From Pedobacter namyangjuensis (lineage in GTDB: Bacteria; Bacteroidota; Bacteroidia; Sphingobacteriales; Sphingobacteriaceae), in the NCBI RefSeq assembly GCF_003313325.1, contig NZ_QMHQ01000005.1, forward strand, positions 62,001 through 126,000: a DNA stretch of 64,000 nt, given 5' to 3'. Below the pieces are notes generated by a model. It did no database searches. It had not been told where the DNA came from and was given only the letters and a program-made list of their open reading frames with translations. Of the stretch, positions 1-7,789 are shown piece by piece. The translations under genes were made by a program, and so were the position numbers. How positions within the stretch are numbered: position 1 is the stretch's first letter; every line of letters starts with the position of its first letter.

Positions 1-144
1 ACCAGAGGAACCAACGATGAAAAGGGTACCGGCGTTGGATTAACACTTTGTAAAAAGTTTTCTGAGTTGATGAAAGGCAAACTAACGGCTGAAAGCGATG
101 GAACCGGAAGTATGCTTACCCTAAAATTGCCACTTCACAAGTAA
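1..144 (+). CDS. Sensor histidine kinase, C-terminal fragment
   Basis: The window opens inside a reading frame that ends at a TAA at 142-144. The 47 visible residues match the end of a HATPase_c domain: a G2-box-like GTGVGL followed by the usual ending of alternating charged and hydrophobic residues (TLKLPLHK). GHKL-type kinases bind ATP through this box and phosphorylate a partner response regulator. The gene is truncated by the window edge, so the sensor part and family cannot be seen. It runs towards the LytTR regulator on the other strand, but nothing here proves that they are partners; LytTR regulators usually pair with HPK7/8 kinases, whose ends look somewhat different. Confidence 0.85.
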   Translation, partial: TRGTNDEKGTGVGLTLCKKFSELMKGKLTAESDGTGSMLTLKLPLHK

Positions 145-361
145 ATCTATTCAGGCATTGGTATATCGACTAAGTTTATAGCTTTATCGATTAGCTTAAA
201 TTGTTAAGAATTTTTTTAGGAAATTGCTACTATAAATTAATCCTCAAAAAAATGAACTTTGCAAAAATTAACGCTCTAGCCAAATTTCTTCTAAACTTTG
301 TAGCATACCTATTAAACGAAAGTTTAAAAAATAATCGATTAGTTAAACGAAATTAGCAAAC

Positions 362-1108
362 TTACTTATAATGTCTAGAGATAGTTTTAGCAGTAATTTT
401 GTCCATTAATTCTTGTTTTGCATTAATGCTTAACGGTACAGAGAAATCGTTATTTAGGAAAACTTCTGTAGGCGCAACTGTTACAATTGAGCTGGTGTTT
501 ATAATAAACTGTTTATGCACACGTACAAAGTTTGCGGGTAGCTGTCGTTCAAGGTTTTTGAGGTTAACTAGTGTAACATACATATTATCTGCCGTAAATA
601 TTTTGGAGAAATCGCCCATGCTTTCTATATAAATAACCTCTTCGTAGGTAAGTCTGGTATATCCTTTAGTTTCCTTAATAAAAAAGTAATCATCGCCGTT
701 TTGTTCTTCTTGCTCAACAACAGGAAACTTCTCAGCTTTAGCTTTTAAGTCTAAATACGCTATAGCCTTGTTGCTCGCTTTTAAAATTCGGTCGAAAGTT
801 GCGGGTTTTACAATGAAATCAATGGCGTCTACATCGAAACTTTGTACTGCGTAATCGCTAAATGAGGTTATAAATATTACAGCAGGCGTGTTTTTTAAAC
901 TTTTAACTAGGCTAATACCTGATAAATCTGGCATGTCTATATCAGAAAAAATTATGTCTATAGACTGCGTTGCTAACACATTCGAAACCTCTATCGCGTT
1001 TTTGCAAATCGACTTGATTTCTAATCGTTCAATTTTCCGAACAAACATTTCAATAGCATCGCGTTCAATCTCGTTATCATCAACAATTAGGCAGGTGTAA
1101 GTAGTCAT
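362..1108 (-). CDS. LytTR-family response regulator
   Basis: This is a 248-residue DNA-binding response regulator. Residues 1-120 form a CheY-like receiver with the acidic pair D10/D11, a phospho-acceptor D56 in the SDIDMPD motif, T81/S82 and the conserved K101 before Pro. Residues 140-245 form a LytTR domain, recognisable from FFIKETKGYTRL, the VIYIESMGDFSKI segment and VRVHKQFIIN. The length is normal for the family. It is a single gene with its own short upstream gap; the fragmentary kinase at the window start lies convergent to it. The target genes are not identifiable from this window. Confidence 0.93.
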   Translation of the reverse strand: MTTYTCLIVDDNEIERDAIEMFVRKIERLEIKSICKNAIEVSNVLATQSIDIIFSDIDMPDLSGISLVKSLKNTPAVIFITSFSDYAVQSFDVDAIDFIVKPATFDRILKASNKAIAYLDLKAKAEKFPVVEQEEQNGDDYFFIKETKGYTRLTYEEVIYIESMGDFSKIFTADNMYVTLVNLKNLERQLPANFVRVHKQFIINTSSIVTVAPTEVFLNNDFSVPLSINAKQELMDKITAKTISRHYK

Positions 1109-1217
1109 TGTTTAAAGATAGTTGTTAAAAATTATTTAAAATGGATTAACTAATAATTAATAACAGCAGAGTTTTGTTTTTGTTGCGAATGCTTTTTTTA
1201 TCGGTAGATGGAACTTT

Positions 1218-1730
1218 TTACTTTAATAATTCAGCAGAATTTAAAAATAGGCCGTCGTTTTTTGTAACGATTTTATCTGGTACCAAGCACGTTAATGCAT
1301 ACATTTTGCTTCCAATTAAAATCATTTGTACAGATAATTGTTTTTTAGTTGAATTATCAACTCCCGAAAAAGTATAATTGGTATACGTTTTCCACTTGCC
1401 AATTTTTGCTTCGCCAAATGTGTAATTTGGTTTTTGCGATGCCATTCCGGCCATCATCTGGTCTGCAAATTGTTGCGAATCTTTTAACGGCGCTAAGGTA
1501 GCCGAGTCTAGATTAGCTAATATTTTGTAATCTAGTACAGTGGCACTGTATTGAATACTGTCTTTACCTTTAAAGACATAACTTTCAGAAGCTGTTTTGG
1601 TTGTTTTAGTTGGTTCTTCCGGAAACTTTACAGAAATTTTTTCGTCTAATTTTTTTGTTATCCAGGCAGTTTGGGCATTGGTAAATATTACGCTTAACAC
1701 AAGTAACAGCAATAACAAGATCTTTTTCAT
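1218..1730 (-). CDS. Secreted protein of unknown function (170 aa)
   Basis: I do not recognise a family. The protein starts with a clear Sec signal peptide (MKK, a long Leu run, cleavage near TNAQ) and is otherwise hydrophilic, with a pattern of about 150 residues of mixed beta-type sequence. It has no lipobox, so it is probably periplasmic. It is monocistronic: about 100 bases separate it from the genes on either side, both also on the minus strand. No catalytic motif is visible. Confidence 0.7.
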   Translation of the reverse strand: MKKILLLLLLVLSVIFTNAQTAWITKKLDEKISVKFPEEPTKTTKTASESYVFKGKDSIQYSATVLDYKILANLDSATLAPLKDSQQFADQMMAGMASQKPNYTFGEAKIGKWKTYTNYTFSGVDNSTKKQLSVQMILIGSKMYALTCLVPDKIVTKNDGLFLNSAELLK

Positions 1731-1830
1731 TTCTATCTATTTTGAGTAAAAATAATATCTTTATTGTTTAATTTTTAATTAAATTTAAATAAATAGATTG
1801 TGATGTTTTTAGCAAAGGTACACGATTGGT

Positions 1831-2436
1831 CTACTTATGTTTTTTCTCCCCGGTATATACCTTTTCTCCCGCAGAAATAGCGATGTCTAAATCGTTCTCT
1901 TCTGGCGGAATTGGACAACGATATCCGTCGCTGTAAGCACAATAAGGATTGTAGGCCTTATTAAAATCGATCTCAATTTTGTTTTTCCTTATAGATTTTA
2001 AATCAAGATCTATGTACCGGCCACCGCCATAACTTGTTTTATTGTTTGATAAATCTGTAAACGGCAAGAATAATAAATCCTTGTAAGCAGGATTCATCAT
2101 TAAACTGATGTTTCTGTATAGCGTAAGTGTTAAGGCAGTGTCTTTTAGTTTAAATGTTACATTCGCATAGCGGATAAATTCTTTACTCGTGCCGTCGTAG
2201 GTGGGCATTTTAAAGATTTTCTCATTCTTTAGAATTTTAACTTTTGCGTTAACGAGATATGCACTGTCAGGTTCGAAAAACTGTAGGTGCTTTAAATCTT
2301 CTTGTTTTAAAGGCGAACGCTCTTCTTTAAGAAAATCAGCTTTATAGTTTGCTCTATGCGCTTCAATTTTAGTAATATAGTTTTGCGCATTTGCGCCGAA
2401 ACTTATAAAGAAGATAAAAATAATTAAATGTCTCAT
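1831..2436 (-). CDS. DUF1684 family secreted protein
   Basis: This 201-residue protein has an N-terminal signal peptide (MRHLIIFIFFISFGANAQ). The C-terminal half carries the DUF1684 hallmarks: YGGGRYIDLD near residue 137, then FNKAYNPYCAYSDGYRCPIP with its paired Cys residues, then the ISAGEK ending. The biochemical function of the family is unknown. Its start codon lies only two bases after the aroC stop, so it is probably the last gene of the aromatic operon transcript, although no functional link to aromatic synthesis is known. Confidence 0.85.
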   Translation of the reverse strand: MRHLIIFIFFISFGANAQNYITKIEAHRANYKADFLKEERSPLKQEDLKHLQFFEPDSAYLVNAKVKILKNEKIFKMPTYDGTSKEFIRYANVTFKLKDTALTLTLYRNISLMMNPAYKDLLFLPFTDLSNNKTSYGGGRYIDLDLKSIRKNKIEIDFNKAYNPYCAYSDGYRCPIPPEENDLDIAISAGEKVYTGEKKHK

Positions 2437-2438
2437 CG

Positions 2439-3524
2439 CTAAATTCTATTTGCTCTTTGCCTTAACAGATGGTCTGCCAGCACTAATGCTGCCATTGCTT
2501 CGACAATAATTACCGCTCTTGGTACAACGCAAGGGTCGTGCCTACCTTTGCCTTTAATTTCTGCCTGCTCTCCAGCTGCATTAATAGTTTGCTGATTGTG
2601 CATGATGGTTGCAACCGGCTTAAACGCAGTAACAAAAGTAATGTCCATTCCATTGCTAATGCCACCCTGTATACCACCCGAAAAGTTGGTTAACGTTTTA
2701 GGTTTATCGCCTGCTAAAAATACATCGTTATGCTCAGATCCTCGCATCTCGCTACCGGCAAACCCAGAACCGTATTCGAAACCATGCACCGCATTTATAC
2801 TCAGCATCGCTTTACCCAAATCTGCGTGTAGTTTATCAAAAACTGGTTCTCCAAGACCTGTTGGACAATTTTTTATTATGCAACTTACTTTCCCCCCAAC
2901 AGTATCTCCGTCTTTACGAACTGAATCTATAAAGTCAATCATTTCATTAGCTGTTGCCGGATCTGCGCAACGAACGATATTATCTTCACGCAACGCTAAA
3001 GCTTCATCTAAATCGTCTGTGTTAAAATTTGGTGCGTTAATTTTTCCAACAGCTGTTACATGCGCAAATATCTGTATGCCAAACTGTTTTAAAAACAACT
3101 TTGCAATAGCGCCAGCAGCAACTCTGGCTGCGGTTTCCCTAGCCGAAGATCTTCCACCACCTCTATGGTCGCGGATGCCATATTTTGCATCATAAGTATA
3201 ATCGGCATGGCTAGGTCTATAAACATCAACATTATGACCATAATCTTTAGATCTTTGGTCTTCATTTGGTATTAATAAACTTATCGGTGTTCCAGTACTT
3301 TTACCTTCAAAAATGCCTGAGAGAACTTGTACCGTATCACTTTCCTTACGTTGAGTAGTTATTTTTGATTGCCCAGGTTTACGCTTGTCGAGCTCTGATT
3401 GAATAAAATCTAGATCAATATCCAATCCAGCCGGACAGCCGTCTAGAATTACACCGATGGCCACGCCATGAGATTCGCCAAAAGTGCTAATGCGAAATAG
3501 TTGTCCGAAAGAGTTGCCTGCCAT
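2439..3524 (-). CDS. aroC: Chorismate synthase
   Basis: The enzyme converts 5-enolpyruvylshikimate-3-phosphate to chorismate in the last common shikimate step, using reduced FMN. Visible signatures are GESHG at residues 16-20, RKPGQSK with the following TQRKESD, the YRPSHADYTYDAKYG segment and DHRGGGRSSARET. I place the start at the ATG at 3524 (361 aa, MAGNSFGQLF), which matches the family. The frame stays open upstream to 3641, but that extension would overlap aroA by 49 bases and translates a short intergenic repeat, so it is rejected. It lies 68 bases downstream of aroA in the same operon. Confidence 0.96.
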   Translation of the reverse strand: MAGNSFGQLFRISTFGESHGVAIGVILDGCPAGLDIDLDFIQSELDKRKPGQSKITTQRKESDTVQVLSGIFEGKSTGTPISLLIPNEDQRSKDYGHNVDVYRPSHADYTYDAKYGIRDHRGGGRSSARETAARVAAGAIAKLFLKQFGIQIFAHVTAVGKINAPNFNTDDLDEALALREDNIVRCADPATANEMIDFIDSVRKDGDTVGGKVSCIIKNCPTGLGEPVFDKLHADLGKAMLSINAVHGFEYGSGFAGSEMRGSEHNDVFLAGDKPKTLTNFSGGIQGGISNGMDITFVTAFKPVATIMHNQQTINAAGEQAEIKGKGRHDPCVVPRAVIIVEAMAALVLADHLLRQRANRI

Positions 3525-3581
3525 ATTAATTTTAGATTTATGATTTTTGATGTTTTGGTTTATGTAAAGCTTAATCTGTAG

Positions 3582-3605
3582 TCCTTGCTCTTTTATCCTT
3601 GCTCT
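3582..3605 (-). repeat. Short tandem repeat at the 3' end of aroA
   Basis: On the plus strand the ten bases TCCTTGCTCT occur twice, separated by TTTA. The copies cover the last codons and stop of aroA and continue into the aroA-aroC gap, so the terminal residues EQG of AroA are encoded by the repeat. A related unit (GAGCAAAGATTAA, twice, then inverted) lies downstream of the proline dehydrogenase gene at 11248-11304. Confidence 0.65.
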
Positions 3606-4909
3606 GAAATTTCGAATCCAGCTTTCTCCAGATCTTTCCAAAAATAAGGATAAGATTTATTTACCACTTCTTTTTCTTCGATCTCTAATTGCTTTATTTT
3701 TAGTGCTAACGGTGCAAATGCCATTGCCATTCTGTGATCCTCGTAGGTATTGATGAACATCTTTTCGGGAAAGAACAAACCTGAGCAATCTAACTTGTAA
3801 CTTAAGTTTTTCTCAATAAGTTTAACGCCAATTTTTGCAAGCTCGGTTTGTAAAGCCAAAACACGATTGGTTTCTTTAATCTTTAGAGTTTCTAAACCAG
3901 TAAAAGTACAGTCGTGCCCCAGTGCTGCGCAAACTACAATTATGGTTTGTGCCAAATCTGGACATTCTTTAAGATCGAAAATTTTTCTCGACAATGGTTT
4001 AGCGTCCTTTTTAAGGAAAACACCTCCATCTTTAAATTGGGAGGTAATGCCAAAATTGGCCATGATTTCGGTAATCTTGCTATCGCCTTGTAAACTATAA
4101 CCATTTAATCCCGGTAGGAAAATACTTGCTTCGTCTGCCAAAGCTGCAATGGCATACCAGTAAGAAGCTGCGCTCCAATCTGGTTCTACGTAAAGTTTTG
4201 CGCTATTAAAATCCTGCTTGGCAATGCCTATTTTGTTTTCTTCCCAAACATGATTAACGCCAACTTGCGCTAACATGGCCAAAGTCATGTCTACATACGG
4301 TTTAGAAGTTAAATCACCTTCAATTTCTAAGGTTAATCCTTGTGTTAAAGCTGGGGCGATCATTAGCAAAGCCGAAATATACTGACTACTTATATCACCT
4401 TTAATTTTAACCGAATTGTTGGTTTGTTTTAATGGACCGGAGATTTGCAAAGGAGGGAAGCCGTGGTTTTCTAAATAGCTGATATCTGCGCCAATTGCTT
4501 TTAAAGCCTCAGCTAAAATGCCAATTGGTCTTTGTTTCATCCTTTCGGTGCCTGTTAAGGTAAAACTTCCCGGCTGGATGGATAGAAAAGCTGTTAAGAA
4601 ACGCATAGCTGTTCCGGCAGGGCCGATGTCTATCAGTTGCGAGTCTTGAGTAGTTAGTCCGGAGTCTGGAGTATTTGGATTCGAGTCTGAACTATCGACT
4701 AAGGACTCAGGACTGTTTACTACAGACTTTAGACTCTTTACCAACAGTTCTGTATCTGCAGCATCGGAAAGATTATCTACACTAACGGTTCCTTTGCTTA
4801 ATGCACTAATTACCAATGCACGATTGCATTCGCTTTTAGAGCCCGTAAGTTTTATTTCGGCATCAATTTGTCTGTTTCCATTAAAGGAAAGCAATACATT
4901 TTTAGACAT
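3593..4909 (-). CDS. aroA: 3-phosphoshikimate 1-carboxyvinyltransferase (EPSP synthase)
   Basis: The enzyme transfers an enolpyruvyl group from PEP to shikimate-3-phosphate, the step before AroC. Family motifs are present in order: GSKSECNRA at residues 23-31, IGPAGTAMRFLTA near 95-107, RPIG, SQYISALLM, PDWSAASYW, KIKETNR and YEDHRMAMAF near the C terminus. The gene is oddly long (438 aa). Residues about 59-92, just before IGPAGTAMR, are rich in Ser, Asp, Pro and Thr and are encoded by a heptameric repeat element (listed separately). All catalytic blocks remain in frame, so the enzyme is probably functional with a surface loop enlarged. It lies between the DAHP synthase gene and aroC. Confidence 0.95.
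   Translation of the reverse strand: MSKNVLLSFNGNRQIDAEIKLTGSKSECNRALVISALSKGTVSVDNLSDAADTELLVKSLKSVVNSPESLVDSSDSNPNTPDSGLTTQDSQLIDIGPAGTAMRFLTAFLSIQPGSFTLTGTERMKQRPIGILAEALKAIGADISYLENHGFPPLQISGPLKQTNNSVKIKGDISSQYISALLMIAPALTQGLTLEIEGDLTSKPYVDMTLAMLAQVGVNHVWEENKIGIAKQDFNSAKLYVEPDWSAASYWYAIAALADEASIFLPGLNGYSLQGDSKITEIMANFGITSQFKDGGVFLKKDAKPLSRKIFDLKECPDLAQTIIVVCAALGHDCTFTGLETLKIKETNRVLALQTELAKIGVKLIEKNLSYKLDCSGLFFPEKMFINTYEDHRMAMAFAPLALKIKQLEIEEKEVVNKSYPYFWKDLEKAGFEISEQG
4635..4735 (-). repeat. In-frame heptameric inverted-repeat element inside aroA
   Basis: On the coding strand this stretch begins as consecutive 7-base units that nearly all start with AGT: AGTCTAA, AGTCTGT, AGTAAAC, AGTCCTG, AGTCCTT, AGTCGAT, AGTTCAG. 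The second half shows the same pattern on the opposite strand, reading from 4635: AGTTGCG, AGTCTTG, AGTAGTT, AGTCCGG, AGTCTGG, AGTATTT, then a divergent unit and another AGTC. The two halves can fold back on each other. It adds roughly 33 residues to AroA between two conserved blocks without breaking the frame. It resembles an intergenic repeat that has invaded a gene. Confidence 0.8.
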
Positions 4910-4996
4910 ATATTCTTAGTTAAATTAGTATAGCGTATTGCATTTGGCGCAAATTCACGTTAATCGCAATACGCTTTTCACTTTCAGTCTATCAGA

Positions 4997-6133
4997 CTAT
5001 TTTACCTCTGCATGTGCTTCTGCCGCGATACCTTTTTCGGCTTTGCCTGCATTCATGATCTCAGTTTGTCTACGGATAGATTCGCCGTGAACCAATTCTA
5101 AAAACTTCTCGGTAAAATTAACGTCAAGTTGCAACGCTTTTGCAAAAGCCGTGCGTTTTTGCATAATTTCATCCCAACGGTTAACCTGTAGAATAGTTAC
5201 TTTGTTATCTCTTTTAAATTCGCCAATTTTCTGCGTAATTGCCATACGCTCTGCTAATTTCTGAATTACTAAGTCGTCTATTTTATCAATTTGCTTACGT
5301 AAATCAGCTAATTTATCTGCAAATTCTTCGTTTTTAGATTCTGGTTTACGCAAAGAAAATCTGCTTACCATTTCTTCTAAAGCAGCCGGTGTAACTTGTT
5401 GTTTTGCATCAGTCCAAGCTACAGACGGATCAATATGCGATTCAATCATTAAACCTTGCATATCTAAATCCAATGCTTTTTGAGAAATGTAAGGAATTAA
5501 TTCTCTGTTACCGCAAATGTGACTAGGGTCGTTAATAATTGGCAATTCTGGACATAACGTCTTTAACTGGATTGCAAGTTCCCACATTGGTTCGTTACGG
5601 AAAGCACTTTTTTCGAACGATGAAAAGCCACGGTGAATAGCGCCTAACTTTGTAATACCTGCTTTGTTGATACGCTCCAATGCACCAACCCAAAGTTGTA
5701 CATCAGGATTGATAGGGTTTTTAACCAATACAGGAATGTCTACACCTTTTAAAGCATCAGCAATTTCTTGTACCGTAAAAGGATTTACAGTCGAACGAGC
5801 GCCAATCCAAAGAATGTCTACACCAGCTGCCAAAGCTTCCTCTACGTGTTTAGCATTTGCTACTTCAACGGCTGTTGGCAAGCCAGTTTCTGCTTTAGCA
5901 CGTTTTAACCATTCTAAACCAATACTGCCAATACCCTCAAATTCTCCCGGACGAGTACGTGGTTTCCAAATACCAGCTCTTAATACGCTAACTTTTCCAG
6001 TAGCTTTTAGTAAATGTGCGGTAGATAATAACTGATCTTCAGTTTCTGCACTGCAAGGACCAGAGATAATTAAGGGTTCGTTTTTGATGTTAACCCAAGT
6101 GTTTAATGGCTGAATGTTTAAATCTAATTTCAT
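4997..6133 (-). CDS. Bifunctional DAHP synthase / chorismate mutase
   Basis: This is a two-domain enzyme of aromatic amino acid synthesis. Residues 1-260 are a type I-beta DAHP synthase (condensing PEP and erythrose-4-phosphate), seen in GPCSAET, RAGIWKPRTRPGEFEG, WIGARS, KNPINPD, GAIHRGF and DPSHICG. Residues 275-355 are an AroQ-type chorismate mutase (LRKQIDKIDDLVIQKLAERM, then the RWDEIM segment and IRRQTEIM). A mutase domain fused behind the synthase is the arrangement known from Bacteroidota and serves as a feedback-sensing and channelling unit. It is 378 residues long, 90 bases downstream of pheA and 87 upstream of aroA, all controlled by the leader upstream of pheA. Confidence 0.94.
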   Translation of the reverse strand: MKLDLNIQPLNTWVNIKNEPLIISGPCSAETEDQLLSTAHLLKATGKVSVLRAGIWKPRTRPGEFEGIGSIGLEWLKRAKAETGLPTAVEVANAKHVEEALAAGVDILWIGARSTVNPFTVQEIADALKGVDIPVLVKNPINPDVQLWVGALERINKAGITKLGAIHRGFSSFEKSAFRNEPMWELAIQLKTLCPELPIINDPSHICGNRELIPYISQKALDLDMQGLMIESHIDPSVAWTDAKQQVTPAALEEMVSRFSLRKPESKNEEFADKLADLRKQIDKIDDLVIQKLAERMAITQKIGEFKRDNKVTILQVNRWDEIMQKRTAFAKALQLDVNFTEKFLELVHGESIRRQTEIMNAGKAEKGIAAEAHAEVK

Positions 6134-6223
6134 TTTATGTAAGTGTTACGTTTTTATTATCGTTGTTTGTTATTCGTTGTTCGTTTTTTTGATTAGAAAC
6201 TTTAGAGGATTTTAACTTGCGGG

Positions 6224-7060
6224 CTATACCTTGTCGTTTTTCTGATACTCGCCCATAATGTTAAAGTTAACTGTGTATTTAAGTGCTTTTCTAATGGCAG
6301 TGTCGTAGTTTTCCATGTTAGCCCATTCCATATCTATATAAAAGTAATATTCGTTTCTTTTGCCCAGCACCGGCATAGATTGGATTTTAGTTAAGTTTAC
6401 GTTAAGCTCGGCAAAAATATTAAGCACTTTGCTTAGTGCGCCTACATGGTTGCCTACCTGAAAACAAATAGAAGCTTTATTAATTTCCTGCGAATCTTCC
6501 ACTTTTTCGCGTTGTAAAATCAAAAACCTAGTGTAATTTTTTTTGTTCGATTCAATTCTGCGTTCTATAATGTTTAAGCCATAAAGTTCTGCTGCCAAAG
6601 TATTTGCAATAGCTACGGTATCGGTTAATTGCTCATCTCTAATTTTTTTTGCACAAGCCGCCGTGTCGCTACTTTCCATTACCTGAATGTTTGGGTAGTC
6701 GTCAAAAAAATCAACACATTGTCTAATGGCAATAGGATGGGAGGTAGCAAACTTAATATCCTTAAACTCTACGCCTGGCAAAGCCATCAAGTGCAATTGA
6801 ATTGGCAGGTAAACTTCGCCCATTACCGTAAAATTATAATCTCTAATTAAGGTGTAATTGGGTAATAAACTACCAGCAATAGAGTTTTCTATGGCCATAA
6901 TTACAAAATCAGCATCACCTTTTTCCAGTTTTTCGCAAGTTTGTTTAAAAGAATTACATTCTATAGTTTCGATATCTCTACCGAAAAATTTAAATGCTGC
7001 TTCTTCATGGAAAGATGCTTTAATGCCTTGTATGGCTACTCTAGGTTTTTTTGTTTTCAT
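6224..7060 (-). CDS. pheA: Prephenate dehydratase
   Basis: This monofunctional 278-residue enzyme converts prephenate to phenylpyruvate. The periplasmic-binding-like catalytic part carries VAIQGIKASFHEEAA at the start, the AIENSIAGSL block, ATSHPIAIRQC, SSDTAACAKK and the catalytic TRFLIL near residue 177. An ACT regulatory domain follows from about residue 192 (SICFQVGNHVGALSKVLNIFAE). The usual ESRP motif of Phe-binding ACT domains reads QSMP here, so allosteric behaviour may differ. It is the first enzyme gene after the leader peptide and terminator and therefore the gene most directly under attenuation. Confidence 0.94.
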   Translation of the reverse strand: MKTKKPRVAIQGIKASFHEEAAFKFFGRDIETIECNSFKQTCEKLEKGDADFVIMAIENSIAGSLLPNYTLIRDYNFTVMGEVYLPIQLHLMALPGVEFKDIKFATSHPIAIRQCVDFFDDYPNIQVMESSDTAACAKKIRDEQLTDTVAIANTLAAELYGLNIIERRIESNKKNYTRFLILQREKVEDSQEINKASICFQVGNHVGALSKVLNIFAELNVNLTKIQSMPVLGKRNEYYFYIDMEWANMENYDTAIRKALKYTVNFNIMGEYQKNDKV

Positions 7061-7083
7061 TGTTGCTTTTGGTGGCGTTAAAC

Positions 7084-7116
7084 AAAAAAAGTCCCGGCGT
7101 TATGCCGGGACTTTTT
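7084..7116 (-). terminator. Attenuator terminator upstream of pheA
   Basis: On the minus strand GTCCCGGC pairs perfectly with GCCGGGAC around a five-base loop (ATAAC), and seven T residues follow. The hairpin lies inside the pheA 5' leader, 24 bases before the start codon, between a Tyr/Phe-rich leader ORF and pheA. It therefore acts as a conditional stop for the downstream operon rather than as the end of an upstream gene. Confidence 0.92.
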
Positions 7117-7154
7117 ATATACTTTTAATATTTTTATCTATCGTTTTGTACATA

Positions 7155-7217
7155 CTAGCCCCGGCTCTTACTAAAATAGTAAAAGTAACCAAAGTAATAT
7201 GTGTTTTGTAATTGCAT
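7155..7217 (-). CDS. Tyr/Phe-rich attenuation leader peptide
   Basis: This is a 20-codon ORF (ATG at 7217, TAG at 7155-7157). Its centre reads YYFGYFYYF, that is five Tyr and three Phe codons in nine. The last codons (AGC CGG GGC) contain GCCGGGGC, which can pair over eight positions, with one G-U, to GTCCCGGC, the 5' arm of the following terminator. A ribosome stalled on the aromatic codons would leave this segment free to form the antiterminator, whereas a ribosome reaching the stop would cover it and let the terminator form. The sequence TTACTATTTTAGTAA within the ORF is a possible pause hairpin. Its role as leader of the pheA operon is inferred from this arrangement. Confidence 0.92.
   Translation of the reverse strand: MQLQNTYYFGYFYYFSKSRG
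7158..7165 (-). promoter_or_regulatory. Antiterminator segment
   Basis: The minus-strand bases GCCGGGGC at the end of the leader ORF are complementary to the 5' arm of the terminator at 7104-7111. The segment overlaps the last three sense codons of the leader peptide, exactly where a terminating ribosome would mask it. Confidence 0.85.
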
Positions 7218-7235
7218 TATTTTCTTTCTTGGTGT

Positions 7236-7266
7236 CAAATGTACAGTTCGAAATTTAATTTGTCAA
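7236..7266 (-). promoter_or_regulatory. Promoter of the aromatic operon
   Basis: On the minus strand TTG (7264-7266) is followed after 20 bases by TACATTTG (7236-7243), a perfect match to the Bacteroidota -7 box TAnnTTTG. Transcription would begin about 10 bases before the leader ATG. A perfect 12-base palindrome (AACTATATAGTT, 7311-7322) lies about 45 bases further upstream and could be an operator, with no further evidence. Confidence 0.7.
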
Positions 7267-7789
7267 TAGCTAAATGAAAATATTTTAAATAAAATTAAAT
7301 TTTGTTGCAAAACTATATAGTTAATGCTTGTAAGGCTTGGTGTAGACTATATGTAGTTTTGGTATAAATAGGTGAAAAACAATGGTAGTAATACTTGGCC
7401 AATAATAGTCCCGCCATACCCTCTAATCTTTTTGTGATTGTTCATCTTTATGAAAGACCTTAAAACAAAAAGTATTTTCGTTTCTGTCGGGTTTATATAA
7501 TAACGTTAGTATTTCTTGGGCTAGGTTGTCATGCAATATCTAATTCCTCCCCCTTGCCCACTCGGGGAGGGGGATAGATAGTTTGCTAGCTTTAAAGATG
7601 CTTATGTCTGAAGGTTAGAAATTGTGATTGTTTATATGCAACCACAGCCTTTTGTTTATTAAACCGGATTGAAGCGTTATCCTTTTTTGTTCTAATGGCA
7701 TTAAGAGCGAGGCAAAAAAGATTAAGCGGAAAGCCGGACTGCTGTAGCCGAATGCTCTCTGCTTACGTTTTCAAAAAAAGAATAGTTAT
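7267..7789. other. Intergenic region with palindromic repeats
   Basis: No credible gene is seen here. The stretch holds a GC-rich hairpin at 7546-7570 (CCTCCCC pairing with GGGGAGG), the kind of short dispersed palindrome common in this group, and a longer imperfect inverted repeat at 7664-7738 listed separately. It separates the aromatic operon promoter from the end of the fatty acid hydroxylase gene. Confidence 0.6.
7664..7738. repeat. REP-like imperfect palindrome
   Basis: The left arm (CCGGATTGAAGCGTTATCC followed by six T) and the right arm (six A, GATTAAGCGGAAAGCCGG) are imperfect inverted copies of about 25 bases around a 23-base centre. The right half resembles the right half of the element at 18104-18159, so both may belong to one dispersed repeat family. 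Confidence 0.55.

Noticed and set aside
2596..3195. 199-codon ORF antisense to aroC
   Set aside because: It lies wholly within the conserved chorismate synthase gene; composition and lack of motif identify it as a shadow frame.
3525..3641. N-terminal extension of aroC
   Set aside because: It overlaps the end of aroA, is encoded by a short repeat and has no counterpart in the family.
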